A stretch of 64,000 bases of DNA. Source: an uncultured Mycoplasmatota bacterium. Its GTDB lineage: Bacteria > Bacillota_I > Bacilli_A > Izemoplasmatales > Izemoplasmataceae. The stretch is taken from NCBI GenBank assembly GCA_913062645.1, contig CAJXVW010000002.1:186001-250000 (forward strand). Reading direction: 5' to 3'. The notes beneath the pieces are model-generated. The model was not told where the DNA came from and did not search any database. It worked only from the letters and a program-made list of their open reading frames with translations. A program made the position numbers and the translations under genes. This document shows, piece after piece, positions 51,342 through 59,348 of this stretch. Positions within the stretch are counted from its first letter, which is position 1. Every line of letters starts with the position of its first letter.

Positions 51342-52499
51342 TTACACTTTCGTGCCGCAGTTGGGACAGAACTTGGTGTTGGGCGCAAGCTTGTGGTTAC
51401 AGCTTGGGCATTGCAGTTCCATCGCGCTGCCGCAGTGCGAACAGAATTTCGCGGTCATCGGATTGTCCTTGTGGCACTTCGGACATTGCTTGGAGCCGGC
51501 CGGTGCGGCCGGTTGCGCTTTCTTGAGGTTGTTGCCGCAGCCGCTGCAGAACTTGGCGTCCGGCGCGTTGGCGGTGTTGCATTTGGGACAGATGACCTGC
51601 TGGGTCTGCTGGGCCGTGGCGGCACCGATCGTGGCACCGGCCATGGCGCCCATCTGGCCGCCCATCGCCTGGCCCATCGCGGCGCCCATGCCGAGTCCCA
51701 TGCCGGCGTTCATCAGGCCGCTGCCGCTGCCTTCGTTGGATGCTGCCTTATCCATCGTGTCATAGGAGCGTTCCTGTTGGTAGGTGTAGCCGACAATGTC
51801 CATTTCGGCACGTTTCGCGAGGGCTTCCTTGAGCCGTTTGACGGCCGGGTCGTCTTCGGGAACGTTGATCGAGTTGACCATGAACTCGCGGGTCGTGACA
51901 CCGTATTTTTCAAAGGACTGGTTGATCTTTTCGCCGACTTCTTCGCTGATGTCGTCGATGTAGGCGTTGACGTCGAGAATCGAGATTCGCTTGAGTACGA
52001 GATACTCGCTGATGAGGTCCTTGATCTTGGTCATCACGATGCCTCGGAAGTACTTGACGAGCGTCGGCTTGTCAAAGCGTTTCGCGGTGCCGACAAGTTT
52101 CACCAGGAACTTGCGGGCGTCGACGATCTGGATGCCGAACTGGCCGAAACTGCGGACGGGAACGAACACGCCGTATTTCGGATCCTGAAGTTGGATCGGG
52201 TCGGGCGTGCCCCATTTGACGTCGAGATCGACGAGTTTGTTGACGTACCAGACTTCGGCCTTGAACGGGCTTTCGCCGCCGAATGGAATCCGGGCGAGTT
52301 TGCCGAGCAGGGGGATGTTCTGGCTTTTCAGGGTGTGCCGCCCCGCACCGAACAGATCGAGCGCCTTGCCGCTGCGATAAAGGATCGCTTCCTGCGACTG
52401 GTTGACGATCAACTGGGTCCAGGTGGCGAGTTCATCGGAAGGGTATTTCCATGCCAACACTTCCGGCGAACCTTCGTATTTGATGATTTTGATTGCCAT
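51342..52499 (-). CDS. SPFH-domain protein with three zinc ribbons (YdjI-like)
   Basis: 385 residues. The SPFH/band-7 type domain covers about 25-245 (LIVNQSQEAILYRSGKALDLFGAGRHTL, FGQFGIQIVDARKFLVKLVG), followed by a Gly/Met/Ala-rich low-complexity region (GLMNAGMGLGMGAAMGQAMG) and three CxxC pairs of zinc ribbons (CPKCNTANAPDAKFCSGCG, CPKCHKDN ... CSHCG, CPSCNHK ... CPNCG). It matches the virion core-like SPFH proteins represented by B. subtilis YdjI, which places PspA at the membrane. No pspA gene is present here. ATG at 52499; an extended -10 precedes it. Confidence 0.87.
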   Translation of the reverse strand: MAIKIIKYEGSPEVLAWKYPSDELATWTQLIVNQSQEAILYRSGKALDLFGAGRHTLKSQNIPLLGKLARIPFGGESPFKAEVWYVNKLVDLDVKWGTPDPIQLQDPKYGVFVPVRSFGQFGIQIVDARKFLVKLVGTAKRFDKPTLVKYFRGIVMTKIKDLISEYLVLKRISILDVNAYIDDISEEVGEKINQSFEKYGVTTREFMVNSINVPEDDPAVKRLKEALAKRAEMDIVGYTYQQERSYDTMDKAASNEGSGSGLMNAGMGLGMGAAMGQAMGGQMGAMAGATIGAATAQQTQQVICPKCNTANAPDAKFCSGCGNNLKKAQPAAPAGSKQCPKCHKDNPMTAKFCSHCGSAMELQCPSCNHKLAPNTKFCPNCGTKV

Positions 52500-52568
52500 G
52501 TGCTTACCGCCTTTTCTAAGGGAATGTGAAAGTGATTGTCGTAGGTTGGTCCCACTTTAACTGATTAA

Positions 52569-52577
52569 ATTATATCA
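52569..52577 (-). promoter_or_regulatory. Extended -10 promoter of SPFH operon
   Basis: The minus strand reads TGATATAAT, giving a leader of about 60 bases. Confidence 0.6.
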
Positions 52578-52653
52578 CAAACTTATTTGTAAATGTATAT
52601 AATCTCCGGGAATTGTAGAAGTTCTAATTAATTACGGCATCTTGAACGTGGTT

Positions 52654-52682
52654 TTGATTTCCGATTGGTGTTGTACTATAAT
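52654..52682 (+). promoter_or_regulatory. Promoter of small lipoprotein gene
   Basis: -35 TTGATT (52654-52659), 17-base spacer, -10 TATAAT (52677-52682). Confidence 0.8.
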
Positions 52683-52712
52683 GGAGTTGATCATCAACGA
52701 GGAGGTTCTTCC

Positions 52713-53204
52713 ATGAAACGAATCATCGCAGTCCTGATGATATGGATGCTTGTCGCCTGCAAGCCGGACTTCAGCATCCCCGACTACATCGACACCTTTG
52801 CCAGCGATTATGCGTATGAACTGGATACCACGACCGACAAGGACGGCTTTGTCACGGCGACCATCGATTCCGAATTCTTCTGCTCCGAGGACCACGAAGC
52901 CCTCTTCGAAGAACTCGCCTTTCTGATGTGGCACTACGAACGACCCGACGATTTGATTGCCATTCATGGTCGTTGCGACGATGTTCTGGTGGTGGCGGAA
53001 GACACCAATTACTACACGCAAACACTCACCATCGGTACGTCCGTCTTCGACATCGACGGTTTGCCGACACCCAAGGAACTGGGCACATGGGTCGAGACCA
53101 ACCATGGCGACTTCGATGCGGCGGCGCAAGCTGCGGCGGCCACGCATTTCGCCATTGCCGAAGACGATGTCACCAAACTCTGGAACGACTACATATCCGA
53201 GTGA
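52713..53204 (+). CDS. Small acidic lipoprotein
   Basis: 163 residues. A short signal peptide ends in LVAC (C16). The mature part is acidic, with a strand-rich first half (YAYELDTTTDKDGFVTATID) and two cysteines (EFFCSEDHEA, HGRCDDVL) that could form a disulphide outside the cell. No family recognised. ATG follows GGAGGTTCTTCC. Own promoter and terminator. Confidence 0.78.
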   Translation: MKRIIAVLMIWMLVACKPDFSIPDYIDTFASDYAYELDTTTDKDGFVTATIDSEFFCSEDHEALFEELAFLMWHYERPDDLIAIHGRCDDVLVVAEDTNYYTQTLTIGTSVFDIDGLPTPKELGTWVETNHGDFDAAAQAAAATHFAIAEDDVTKLWNDYISE

Positions 53205-53209
53205 ACTGT

Positions 53210-53240
53210 CAAAAAAAGAGACGACAATCGTCTCTTTTTC
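53210..53240. terminator. Bidirectional terminator
   Basis: AGAGACGA (53217-53224) and TCGTCTCT (53228-53235) pair with A- and T-runs on either side, between the lipoprotein gene and the GNAT operon. Confidence 0.85.
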
Positions 53241-54171
53241 ATTTCAGTTCTTTTTTGAGTGTCATGAAGCGTTTGACAATCTCGAAGCCTTGTTCCAAGT
53301 AGATCCGTCCGGCCGGATTGTCACGACCGGTGAATAGCGTCATATAGGATGCTCCGTGTTCCTGATGCCACCAAAGAAGCATCTGAAACAAACCCTTCCC
53401 GAGGCCATGGCCGCGATAACGTTCCAATACACCGATTCCGGCGAAATACCCCCGGCCTGATGATTCGACCCAGAACGGTCCGGCGAACCCCACGACGCGC
53501 TCGCCGGCAAGGGCGATCACGAATGGATGATCGAGGTGATCGAGAATCGCGCGTTGCCACCCGGGATGTCCGACCTCGTTGGCGAACACCATGAGGGCAT
53601 CACGATGGGTGGCATCGGAAATACATACCGCCAGTCCGTTCGCGCGTTCTTGTTCCAGTCGCGCGGTGATGGCGTCGCTTGGTACCCAGTCGGACAGCGT
53701 ACGATAATACGTTTCCTGCACGCTGTGGTCACGATACCCCAGCGATGCGTAGAAGCGGTGATCCACACCATCGAGTTCCACACCCTGATACATCGGATGC
53801 GTCACCCCCGGTTTCACCCACCAAGCGGTAAGAATCGGATTGAAGAAATGAATCCATATGCTCGTCAGACCGGATTCCCTGACCAGGGTCTCGAATCGTT
53901 CGATCAGCCGTCGTCGTACGTCGTCGGCACCGAGACAGAAACTGAGGTAGGCTTTGTCGGTCGTCAACGAGCCGATCAACAGACCGTTCACATCCTCTTG
54001 TCGATGCACCAGCATGACGGCATCGCGATAGGTTTCGAAAAACTCCGGTTCCCTCAGCACGACAAACGGTGTGTGTCGCTCTGCTTTTGTCTGATAGAAG
54101 ACGTATATCGCTTTCAGATCGTGTTTCCGCGGATCGACGACAACAATGTCCGAATCGCTTTGGCGCATCAT
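53239..54171 (-). CDS. GNAT-family acetyltransferase, two-domain
   Basis: 310 residues, twice a single GNAT. The C-terminal half is a clear GNAT: GVLERYRGHGLGKGLFQMLL is motif A, with FAGPFWVESSGRGYFAGI before it and GRIYLEQGFEIVKRF after it. The N-terminal half (VFYQTKAERHTPFVVLREPE, WIHFFNPILTAWWVKPG, YASLGYRDHS) looks like a degenerate GNAT without a CoA loop. Substrate unknown. Its ATG overlaps the stop of the RimJ/RimL-like gene by one base. Confidence 0.8.
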   Translation of the reverse strand: MMRQSDSDIVVVDPRKHDLKAIYVFYQTKAERHTPFVVLREPEFFETYRDAVMLVHRQEDVNGLLIGSLTTDKAYLSFCLGADDVRRRLIERFETLVRESGLTSIWIHFFNPILTAWWVKPGVTHPMYQGVELDGVDHRFYASLGYRDHSVQETYYRTLSDWVPSDAITARLEQERANGLAVCISDATHRDALMVFANEVGHPGWQRAILDHLDHPFVIALAGERVVGFAGPFWVESSGRGYFAGIGVLERYRGHGLGKGLFQMLLWWHQEHGASYMTLFTGRDNPAGRIYLEQGFEIVKRFMTLKKELK

Positions 54172-54668
54172 CAGCGGCCGTCCTCAGCGAGCAGACCGTA
54201 TACCAGCACGTCGATGTATTGTTCGCCGTCGAAATGCGCGTTGCGTTTCGTTCCTTCGTGTTTGAACCCGAGATGTTCCAAGGTTCGTTTCGAGGGTTCG
54301 TTGCAGGCGTAGACCTCGGCTTCGATGCGGTGGCATCCCGCATCGAACAGACTGTCGATGAACAACCGTAAGGCCTCCTTGGCGAGACCCTGTCCGCGAT
54401 CGGTCCCGAGCGCGAAACGCAGCCAGGCGACATCATGGCGCTCGTCCATGAAGTCGATCCGGACGTAACCGATCGGCCGATGGTCGTGTTCGATGATCTG
54501 GTAGCGGGCGTCCTCACATTCGAGCGCTCGGGAAATGTCGGCGCGCTGGCCATCCAGGGTGATGGTGGTGCCGGGATCCAGCGCCATCATCTTAACGTAG
54601 GGATCCTGTTTCCATGTCACTATCAGCGGAGCGTCGTCTTCGGTGATGTTGCGCAGGGTGATCGTCAT
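54171..54668 (-). CDS. RimJ/RimL-type GNAT acetyltransferase
   Basis: 165 residues. ITLRNITEDDAPLIVTWKQD is the usual start of the ribosomal-protein / aminoglycoside 6'-type GNATs; RFALGTDRGQGLAKEALRLF is motif A and YACNEPSKRTLEHLGFKHEG the signature end. It transfers acetyl to an amine of a protein or small molecule. The ATG at 54668 follows GAGGTGGAACCG. First gene of a two-GNAT operon with an extended -10 (TGATATAAT). Confidence 0.9.
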   Translation of the reverse strand: MTITLRNITEDDAPLIVTWKQDPYVKMMALDPGTTITLDGQRADISRALECEDARYQIIEHDHRPIGYVRIDFMDERHDVAWLRFALGTDRGQGLAKEALRLFIDSLFDAGCHRIEAEVYACNEPSKRTLEHLGFKHEGTKRNAHFDGEQYIDVLVYGLLAEDGR

Positions 54669-54694
54669 CGGTTCCACCTCGTTCCTTCGAGTTG

Positions 54695-54703
54695 ATTATA
54701 TCA
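54695..54703 (-). promoter_or_regulatory. Extended -10 promoter of GNAT operon
   Basis: The minus strand reads TGATATAAT about 27 bases ahead of the start at 54668. Confidence 0.6.
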
Positions 54704-54744
54704 CGAGCGGCACCATCGAACCAGATGTTTTGTCTTGCCGGCAA

Positions 54745-54772
54745 TCAAAAAGGCATCCGACGCGGATGCCTG
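54745..54772 (-). terminator. Terminator of flavodoxin gene
   Basis: AGGCATCCG (54751-54759) and CGGATGCCT (54763-54771) pair, then TTTTTGATT on the minus strand. Confidence 0.82.
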
Positions 54773-54777
54773 TTCAC

Positions 54778-55293
54778 TCACAGGTTGCGAACGTAGTCGA
54801 CGAGTTCGACGATGTGCTTCCTGTCGACGTGATCGGTCGGGTTGTGGAACCCGCGCAGGAACTCGATGTCGTCCTTGGTCTTGTCTTTCTTGTTCTCCAG
54901 ACCCTTGCGGCCGATGTTCAGGAAGAACTTGAGAACGCCCTTGACCTTGGTCAGGTCGATACCGCCGGGAAGATAGAAAAACGGGAACTTGTTCCGTTCG
55001 TCTGGAGTGAAGTTTTTGGCTTCTACTTCTTCTCCGTATTCCGTGATTTCAAGACTGCCGCCGACAGCGAAGACGATCGGTCGTTGATCCTTGATCATCC
55101 GTTTGAACTTGCCGAGTTTCTTCATCTTGCCCATGTAGATGCCGGTGCCGAAGATGACGGTGTCGTAGGTCGTCAGTTCCTTCCTCGATGTTTCATCGAG
55201 CGGTTTCGCAACGCAGCCGAGCTCCATCGCGATCCATTCGGCGTATCGCTTGGTGTGTCCGTATTTGCTTTGATACAACACGATCGTGTTCAT
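54778..55293 (-). CDS. Flavodoxin-domain protein (HemG-like)
   Basis: 171 residues. The FMN phosphate loop is YQSKYGHTKRYAEWIA (8-23), followed by LTTYDTVIFGTGIYMGKMKKL, the pattern of flavodoxin_5 / menaquinone-dependent protoporphyrinogen oxidase-like proteins. The C-terminal half is lysine-rich (LENKKDKTKDDIEFL). There is no heme pathway gene nearby, so a general electron-transfer role is as likely. Single gene with an extended -10 upstream and its own terminator. Confidence 0.86.
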   Translation of the reverse strand: MNTIVLYQSKYGHTKRYAEWIAMELGCVAKPLDETSRKELTTYDTVIFGTGIYMGKMKKLGKFKRMIKDQRPIVFAVGGSLEITEYGEEVEAKNFTPDERNKFPFFYLPGGIDLTKVKGVLKFFLNIGRKGLENKKDKTKDDIEFLRGFHNPTDHVDRKHIVELVDYVRNL

Positions 55294-55328
55294 GGTTCAC
55301 CTCTTGTCAATGAGTTGTTGCCGCATCC

Positions 55329-55337
55329 ATTATAACA
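55329..55337 (-). promoter_or_regulatory. Extended -10 promoter of flavodoxin gene
   Basis: The minus strand reads TGTTATAAT about 36 bases ahead of the start at 55293. Confidence 0.6.
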
Positions 55338-55375
55338 TATCTCACGACTACCAAAAGCGACGAAATCAAATCATA

Positions 55376-55406
55376 ACAAAAACGCAACGCCGATGGGCGT
55401 CGCGTT
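55376..55406 (-). terminator. Terminator after FN3-like lipoprotein gene
   Basis: A stem of AACGC and ACGCC with GGCGT and GCGTT (one bulge) is followed on the minus strand by TTTTTG. Confidence 0.7.
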
Positions 55407-55410
55407 GGCA

Positions 55411-56496
55411 TTACTGTGTTGGTGTCTCTTCGTGCAGGCGGATGAAAATGTAACCGATGGTGATGTCGTCTTGCGCGCTCAGCTGATAGGACAAGATGAC
55501 GGTTTCACGATCCGGCTGCTCCGTCGCGATGGCAGAAATGAACGATGCCGAAACAATCAGCGTATCGTCATCGAACACGTAATCCGCGGTACCGATGTCC
55601 GCACCGCTGACGGTGACGAACTCTCCACCGAACAAGGCAAATTCAAAACTGAGGTCGTTTCCCTCGAACAACACGGTATTGGGTGAAATCATCGCCGGCG
55701 AGGCATCCTCATAGACTTCGAGCGTGACATCAATGCGTTCGCTTGTGGTGATGATTTGAATGACATGCTCACCCGGGGTCAACACGGCGAGCCACGACGA
55801 TGCGATGTAGACTCGATCGGTCTGGATGTCGAGCCATTCATCGGGCAGGAATCCACGACCATTTCGAAACAGTGCGATCACGGGTTCTGTCAGTACGGCA
55901 TCGACCCGCAAATCGATTGGAAGGAGCCGGTTGAAATCCGCATCGAATGCCTGGCTGGCTTCCGGGAAAGTATGGTGATACACCGGCTCTGACCAGACGG
56001 ACGAGCCCGTCGCGTAAATCGCTTTGACGCGAATGGTGAACAGGCCGTCTTCATGGAACGGCAGAGTCATTTGTGTTGTCTCGGTGGTGTAGGTCTGATC
56101 GTTGACGGCGACTTCGAACGAAATCGCTTCGCCATCCAGGGTCCATTCCAGGACACCGCCTTGATAGTTCACGTTCCGCGGAATCTCATAGGTGCGGCTT
56201 AACGTGATTTCCAACGGCTCGGAAAACTCGGATTGCCGATCCATGCGATTGGCACGGACACGGAAGACGTAGGTTCCGTCTGCCAGTTCCAACAGGGAAT
56301 ATTCATTGGTCGACACCAGTTCTTCGGTGCCGTCGATCTCGACCGTGTAGTATCCGGCATCGTCCACCGCATCCCAACGAATCGCGTCCTCTTCGTGAAC
56401 GAGATTGGTCGGAACTGCGAGCATTGGCTCATCCTCGGCCGACTTGCAGCCGACCAGCAACGTTGCAAGCAGCACGGTCATCAGTAATTTTTTCAT
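55411..56496 (-). CDS. Lipoprotein with fibronectin type III-like domains
   Basis: 361 residues. Signal peptide ends in LVGC (C17 of MKKLLMTVLLATLLVGC). Two beta sandwiches of FN3 type follow: about 30-105 (IRWDAVDDAGYYTVEIDG, GTYVFRVRANR) and 110-180 (GGVLEWTLDGEAISFEVAVN, GLFTIRVKAIY). The rest is beta-rich with no known domain. It lies 48 bases after the nucleotidyltransferase gene on the same strand without a terminator between, so it may be the last gene of the PqqD/HprK-like operon and present a surface partner for it (inference). Confidence 0.8.
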   Translation of the reverse strand: MKKLLMTVLLATLLVGCKSAEDEPMLAVPTNLVHEEDAIRWDAVDDAGYYTVEIDGTEELVSTNEYSLLELADGTYVFRVRANRMDRQSEFSEPLEITLSRTYEIPRNVNYQGGVLEWTLDGEAISFEVAVNDQTYTTETTQMTLPFHEDGLFTIRVKAIYATGSSVWSEPVYHHTFPEASQAFDADFNRLLPIDLRVDAVLTEPVIALFRNGRGFLPDEWLDIQTDRVYIASSWLAVLTPGEHVIQIITTSERIDVTLEVYEDASPAMISPNTVLFEGNDLSFEFALFGGEFVTVSGADIGTADYVFDDDTLIVSASFISAIATEQPDRETVILSYQLSAQDDITIGYIFIRLHEETPTQ

Positions 56497-56544
56497 GTGT
56501 CTCACCTCTCGTGTGTGTTCCGCGGACTGAAACGATGAGGATTG

Positions 56545-57711
56545 TTACAACCCGATTTCCTCGAACATCTCGGCGACGCGATGAATGTGTTGTTTGGGAA
56601 TCGCCGTTTGCCGCATCATCTGAATCGATTTGCGACGATTTGTGAACAGTACGCGAATCAGACGCATCGTCCATGCGACGGGATACAACAACACCGTCCG
56701 ATCCAGAAACCGGTAGCGATGCCGCAACGCCTGCCGCGACGGAAAAATCATTCGCCGCAGATGCGTCCAGCGTGGATGTTCGCCGGCGGTGGAGCTGATT
56801 CGACCAAGGGCGCGATTGAAGCGTTCGCCGGTTCCGTGCACGCCACTGAGTGCGACGTAGCGTGTCATCAGTTCGAACGTGCCTTCGGTCCATTCGATTG
56901 GTTCGGGCAGTTTCGTGGGAAGTCCGAAATAGCGTTGGGCCATGGCAAGAACCGTGACGGCGAACCGCCGGTACCCGATCTCGTCGAGATACGTCCGGAC
57001 GGTGTCCCAGCGAATGTCTTGAGCGTAGTGTTCCACGTACAGTCCGATGTCCAGAAACGTGCGCAGGCCGACGCCGCCGGACCGGAAGTGTTTCGCCATG
57101 TGGTAGATGAGATACACCAACTCGTATCCGATCTCGAGCTGGTGCTCGTGCTGTCTCGACGGGACGGCGTGATCCCAAGCCGTATCAAAGAGTGTGTGAT
57201 CGCCGCCGTCGATGTTGCGCGAGATGCGGGGATGCACCTCGATTGTGACCTGATTGGTGTGGGTGAACAGGTCGTGCGCTTCGCTGTTGACGGGATTCAC
57301 ATAGCCATGCGTTTCCAACAATTGATGAACATCATCCATGTTCCGTTCGCGGACAAGAACATCAATGTCGCCCATCGAGCGCATGTGCGGTGCGGGATAG
57401 AGGTTCCGCAAGCGCGAACCCTTCATGAAGACATGATCAATGCCCGCCTCATCGAACAGTTTGCGGAGATCTTGCATCGCCTCGTCCTGGCGTGCTGCGG
57501 TGGCGACGTAAACGTAGTGCTCGCGTCGCAGTTTCTCGCACAGTTCGGTGGTGTCTTCGCTGTGACAGAGAGTGTGATAGATGGTTCCGGACAACCCGTT
57601 TTCCTTGGCCATGCGAAACAACAGAGCGGGATTGTCCGGCGTTCCCTCGAATCGTTGTCCAACGATCGTGTCGCGGACAATCGAGCATAGCAACATGGCA
57701 GTGTCAAGCAT
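56545..57711 (-). CDS. Nucleotidyltransferase-family protein of RiPP-type loci
   Basis: 388 residues of the uncharacterised nucleotidyltransferase family (PF14907 type). The active-site-like block is VFMKGSRLRNLYPAPHMRSMGDIDVLV (95-120), with two Asp in GDIDVLV, then a helical part (EHQLEIGYELVYLIYHMAKH) and a basic tail (RRLIRVLF-like). Such proteins accompany lasso peptide and PqqD gene clusters; their substrate is unknown. The ATG at 57711 overlaps the end of the S24/S26-like gene by 8 bases; the frame extends further upstream only as its shadow. Confidence 0.85.
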   Translation of the reverse strand: MLDTAMLLCSIVRDTIVGQRFEGTPDNPALLFRMAKENGLSGTIYHTLCHSEDTTELCEKLRREHYVYVATAARQDEAMQDLRKLFDEAGIDHVFMKGSRLRNLYPAPHMRSMGDIDVLVRERNMDDVHQLLETHGYVNPVNSEAHDLFTHTNQVTIEVHPRISRNIDGGDHTLFDTAWDHAVPSRQHEHQLEIGYELVYLIYHMAKHFRSGGVGLRTFLDIGLYVEHYAQDIRWDTVRTYLDEIGYRRFAVTVLAMAQRYFGLPTKLPEPIEWTEGTFELMTRYVALSGVHGTGERFNRALGRISSTAGEHPRWTHLRRMIFPSRQALRHRYRFLDRTVLLYPVAWTMRLIRVLFTNRRKSIQMMRQTAIPKQHIHRVAEMFEEIGL

Positions 57712-58141
57712 GATTCGAATCACGTCCTTTGCGGATCGCTCGCCGGAATCTGAGCGCCGTTCGGTACAACAACACATGCAATCGTTGCAGCGGACGATTG
57801 ACAGGTTTCGCGGGTTCATCCGCACCATATTTGCTAACGATTCCCAGCACGTCGCTGCGACCGCAGGTTTCATTGGAGAAGCGCGCATCCCCGCGCAAGG
57901 TCAGTCGATCGCCGGTTCCGATCAGACGGTGAAGCACGAGCCGATCACCGATGCGACACAAAAGAATGTCATTGCGCCGTGGTTCGCGCCGGATGGGACG
58001 AATCTCCACCAATGTCTTGCGATGGCGAAACAACGGACGCATGCTGGAACCAGTCACGCGGAGCACGACCGATTGATCATTGCCGAGATGCTCCTCGAGA
58101 AACCGAAGGGCATCGGAAGCGGCCAGTGATACGATCTTCAC
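57704..58141 (-). CDS. S24/S26-like peptidase of the PqqD cluster
   Basis: 145 residues of LexA/signal peptidase fold. The nucleophile motif is VTGSSMRPLF (S33), followed by LVEIRPIRREPRRNDILLCR and DRLVLHRLIGTGDRLTLRGDA, with a His (H71) where bacterial type I signal peptidases have Lys, as in ER-type enzymes. No membrane span is visible, so cleavage would occur in the cytoplasm. In this context it may cut a leader from a peptide, but that is inference. It overlaps pqqD-like and nucleotidyltransferase genes. Confidence 0.8.
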   Translation of the reverse strand: MKIVSLAASDALRFLEEHLGNDQSVVLRVTGSSMRPLFRHRKTLVEIRPIRREPRRNDILLCRIGDRLVLHRLIGTGDRLTLRGDARFSNETCGRSDVLGIVSKYGADEPAKPVNRPLQRLHVLLYRTALRFRRAIRKGRDSNHA

Positions 58142-58404
58142 GACTCCAATAGCCGGTGTTTGCGGACGATCGCGAGAAATGATCGCACGTCACGACTGGC
58201 GACATCGCGGGTCACCTCGAACGAATCCAACAAGAGCTCAATCAGGTCGGTCTCCTCGGCACCGCTTTGCAACGCACGGAACAACATCGCGCCAGACGCA
58301 TTCAGCGTGATGATGCCATTGAACGAAACCGCCTCTTGACCAGATGGCACAACAACGTATTCCCCAGCCAATTCCTTGAGGATGTATTCAGACTTTATCT
58401 TCAT
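58138..58404 (-). CDS. PqqD-family peptide-binding protein
   Basis: 88 residues with the PqqD winged-helix pattern: LAGEYVVVPSGQEAVSFNGIITLNASGAMLFRAL, followed by LIELLLDSFEVTRDVASRDVRSFLAIVRKHRLL. PqqD proteins (RREs) bind the leader of a ribosomally made peptide and deliver it to modifying enzymes. The ATG at 58404 follows GGAGGTCAAT; the last bases of the HprK-like gene overlap it, and its own stop overlaps the next start as ATGA. Strong evidence that the cluster handles a peptide. Confidence 0.9.
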   Translation of the reverse strand: MKIKSEYILKELAGEYVVVPSGQEAVSFNGIITLNASGAMLFRALQSGAEETDLIELLLDSFEVTRDVASRDVRSFLAIVRKHRLLES

Positions 58405-59251
58405 ATTGACCTCCGAAAATTTCATGATGCAGGACAGCAGCACTATCTGCTGTAATCCGACTTTCAAAGGAGACGACAAGCACCTTATCAATTATTGATT
58501 CTATCATATTTGATACAACATCAAGCAACTCTCGATTGCGGGGTCGAACAACATGCTGAAACAACTTGACCATTTTTTCCTTATTGGAGAGTTGCACAAT
58601 TTTGTTGGTTCCTCTTGCGATGCAGACAACAGCCTTGACCGTTGCATGATCATTGGCCTGTTTCATATCCTTTCCGCACCACGGCGATCCCGCCACCCAC
58701 AGCCTTCCGTCTTCCAGATAAAGCAACGGCTTGTCATCGTTGATGTATGTCGCGTCGAATCGTTCGATCCAATGGCGTGCATGGGTGGACTTGCCCGTCC
58801 CCGACGTCGCCGCGAACAACACCGCGTCGTCGCCCAGTCGGATCGCCGAGGCGTGAAGGGCGACCCGTCCGTGCAGAAGCGCAAGTTCCATGAAGATCAT
58901 GCCGGTTAGAACATATTCCAACTCCGCCAAGCGTGACCGTTCGTCCTGTTCATGCAGGCGGACGGTGATCAGGCGGTAGTCCCGATCATGGCAAATCATC
59001 TGCTTGCAGACGCCACTCTCATCGTACGCCGCGATCCAGGTTTGATTGTTGTCCTGATACACGTGACGATTGCGATACGCGGCCGTTTCACGCAAGCCGT
59101 TCGGAACATCGAATCCAGATTCGACACGGACCATGATGCGGTGTTGCGGATTGTCGTAAGACGTAACGTAGGGGTCTATCAACGTCTGGAAATAATCGTC
59201 GAAAACATACTGCAGTTCCACGCGGATTCCCGCTACCAGCAATTTGGCCAT
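58388..59251 (-). CDS. HPr kinase-like protein of the PqqD cluster
   Basis: 287 residues. The C-terminal half is an HprK-type P-loop kinase: ALLHGRVALHASAI, FAATSGTGKSTHARHW (P-loop 148-156), ATYINDDKPLLYL and SPWCGKDMKQAN. It lacks the HPr recognition part of true HprK. Relatives sit in lasso peptide and other PqqD-linked loci, where they may phosphorylate the peptide. First gene of the minus-strand unit; the start at 59251 follows GAGGTGATGCC, with an extended -10 upstream. Divergent from the ABC exporter. Confidence 0.87.
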   Translation of the reverse strand: MAKLLVAGIRVELQYVFDDYFQTLIDPYVTSYDNPQHRIMVRVESGFDVPNGLRETAAYRNRHVYQDNNQTWIAAYDESGVCKQMICHDRDYRLITVRLHEQDERSRLAELEYVLTGMIFMELALLHGRVALHASAIRLGDDAVLFAATSGTGKSTHARHWIERFDATYINDDKPLLYLEDGRLWVAGSPWCGKDMKQANDHATVKAVVCIARGTNKIVQLSNKEKMVKLFQHVVRPRNRELLDVVSNMIESIIDKVLVVSFESRITADSAAVLHHEIFGGQYEDKV

Positions 59252-59271
59252 GGCATCACCTCGTCAAAGTA

Positions 59272-59280
59272 ATTATATCA
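59272..59280 (-). promoter_or_regulatory. Extended -10 promoter of HprK-PqqD operon
   Basis: The minus strand reads TGATATAAT with a partial -35 (TTGTTG) 16 bases from the hexamer. Confidence 0.6.
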
Positions 59281-59348
59281 CAGCATTCGAAAACAACAAG
59301 CCCTTTCCTTGTCGCCTGCAACATGCTACAATAAATTGAGGTGATGTG

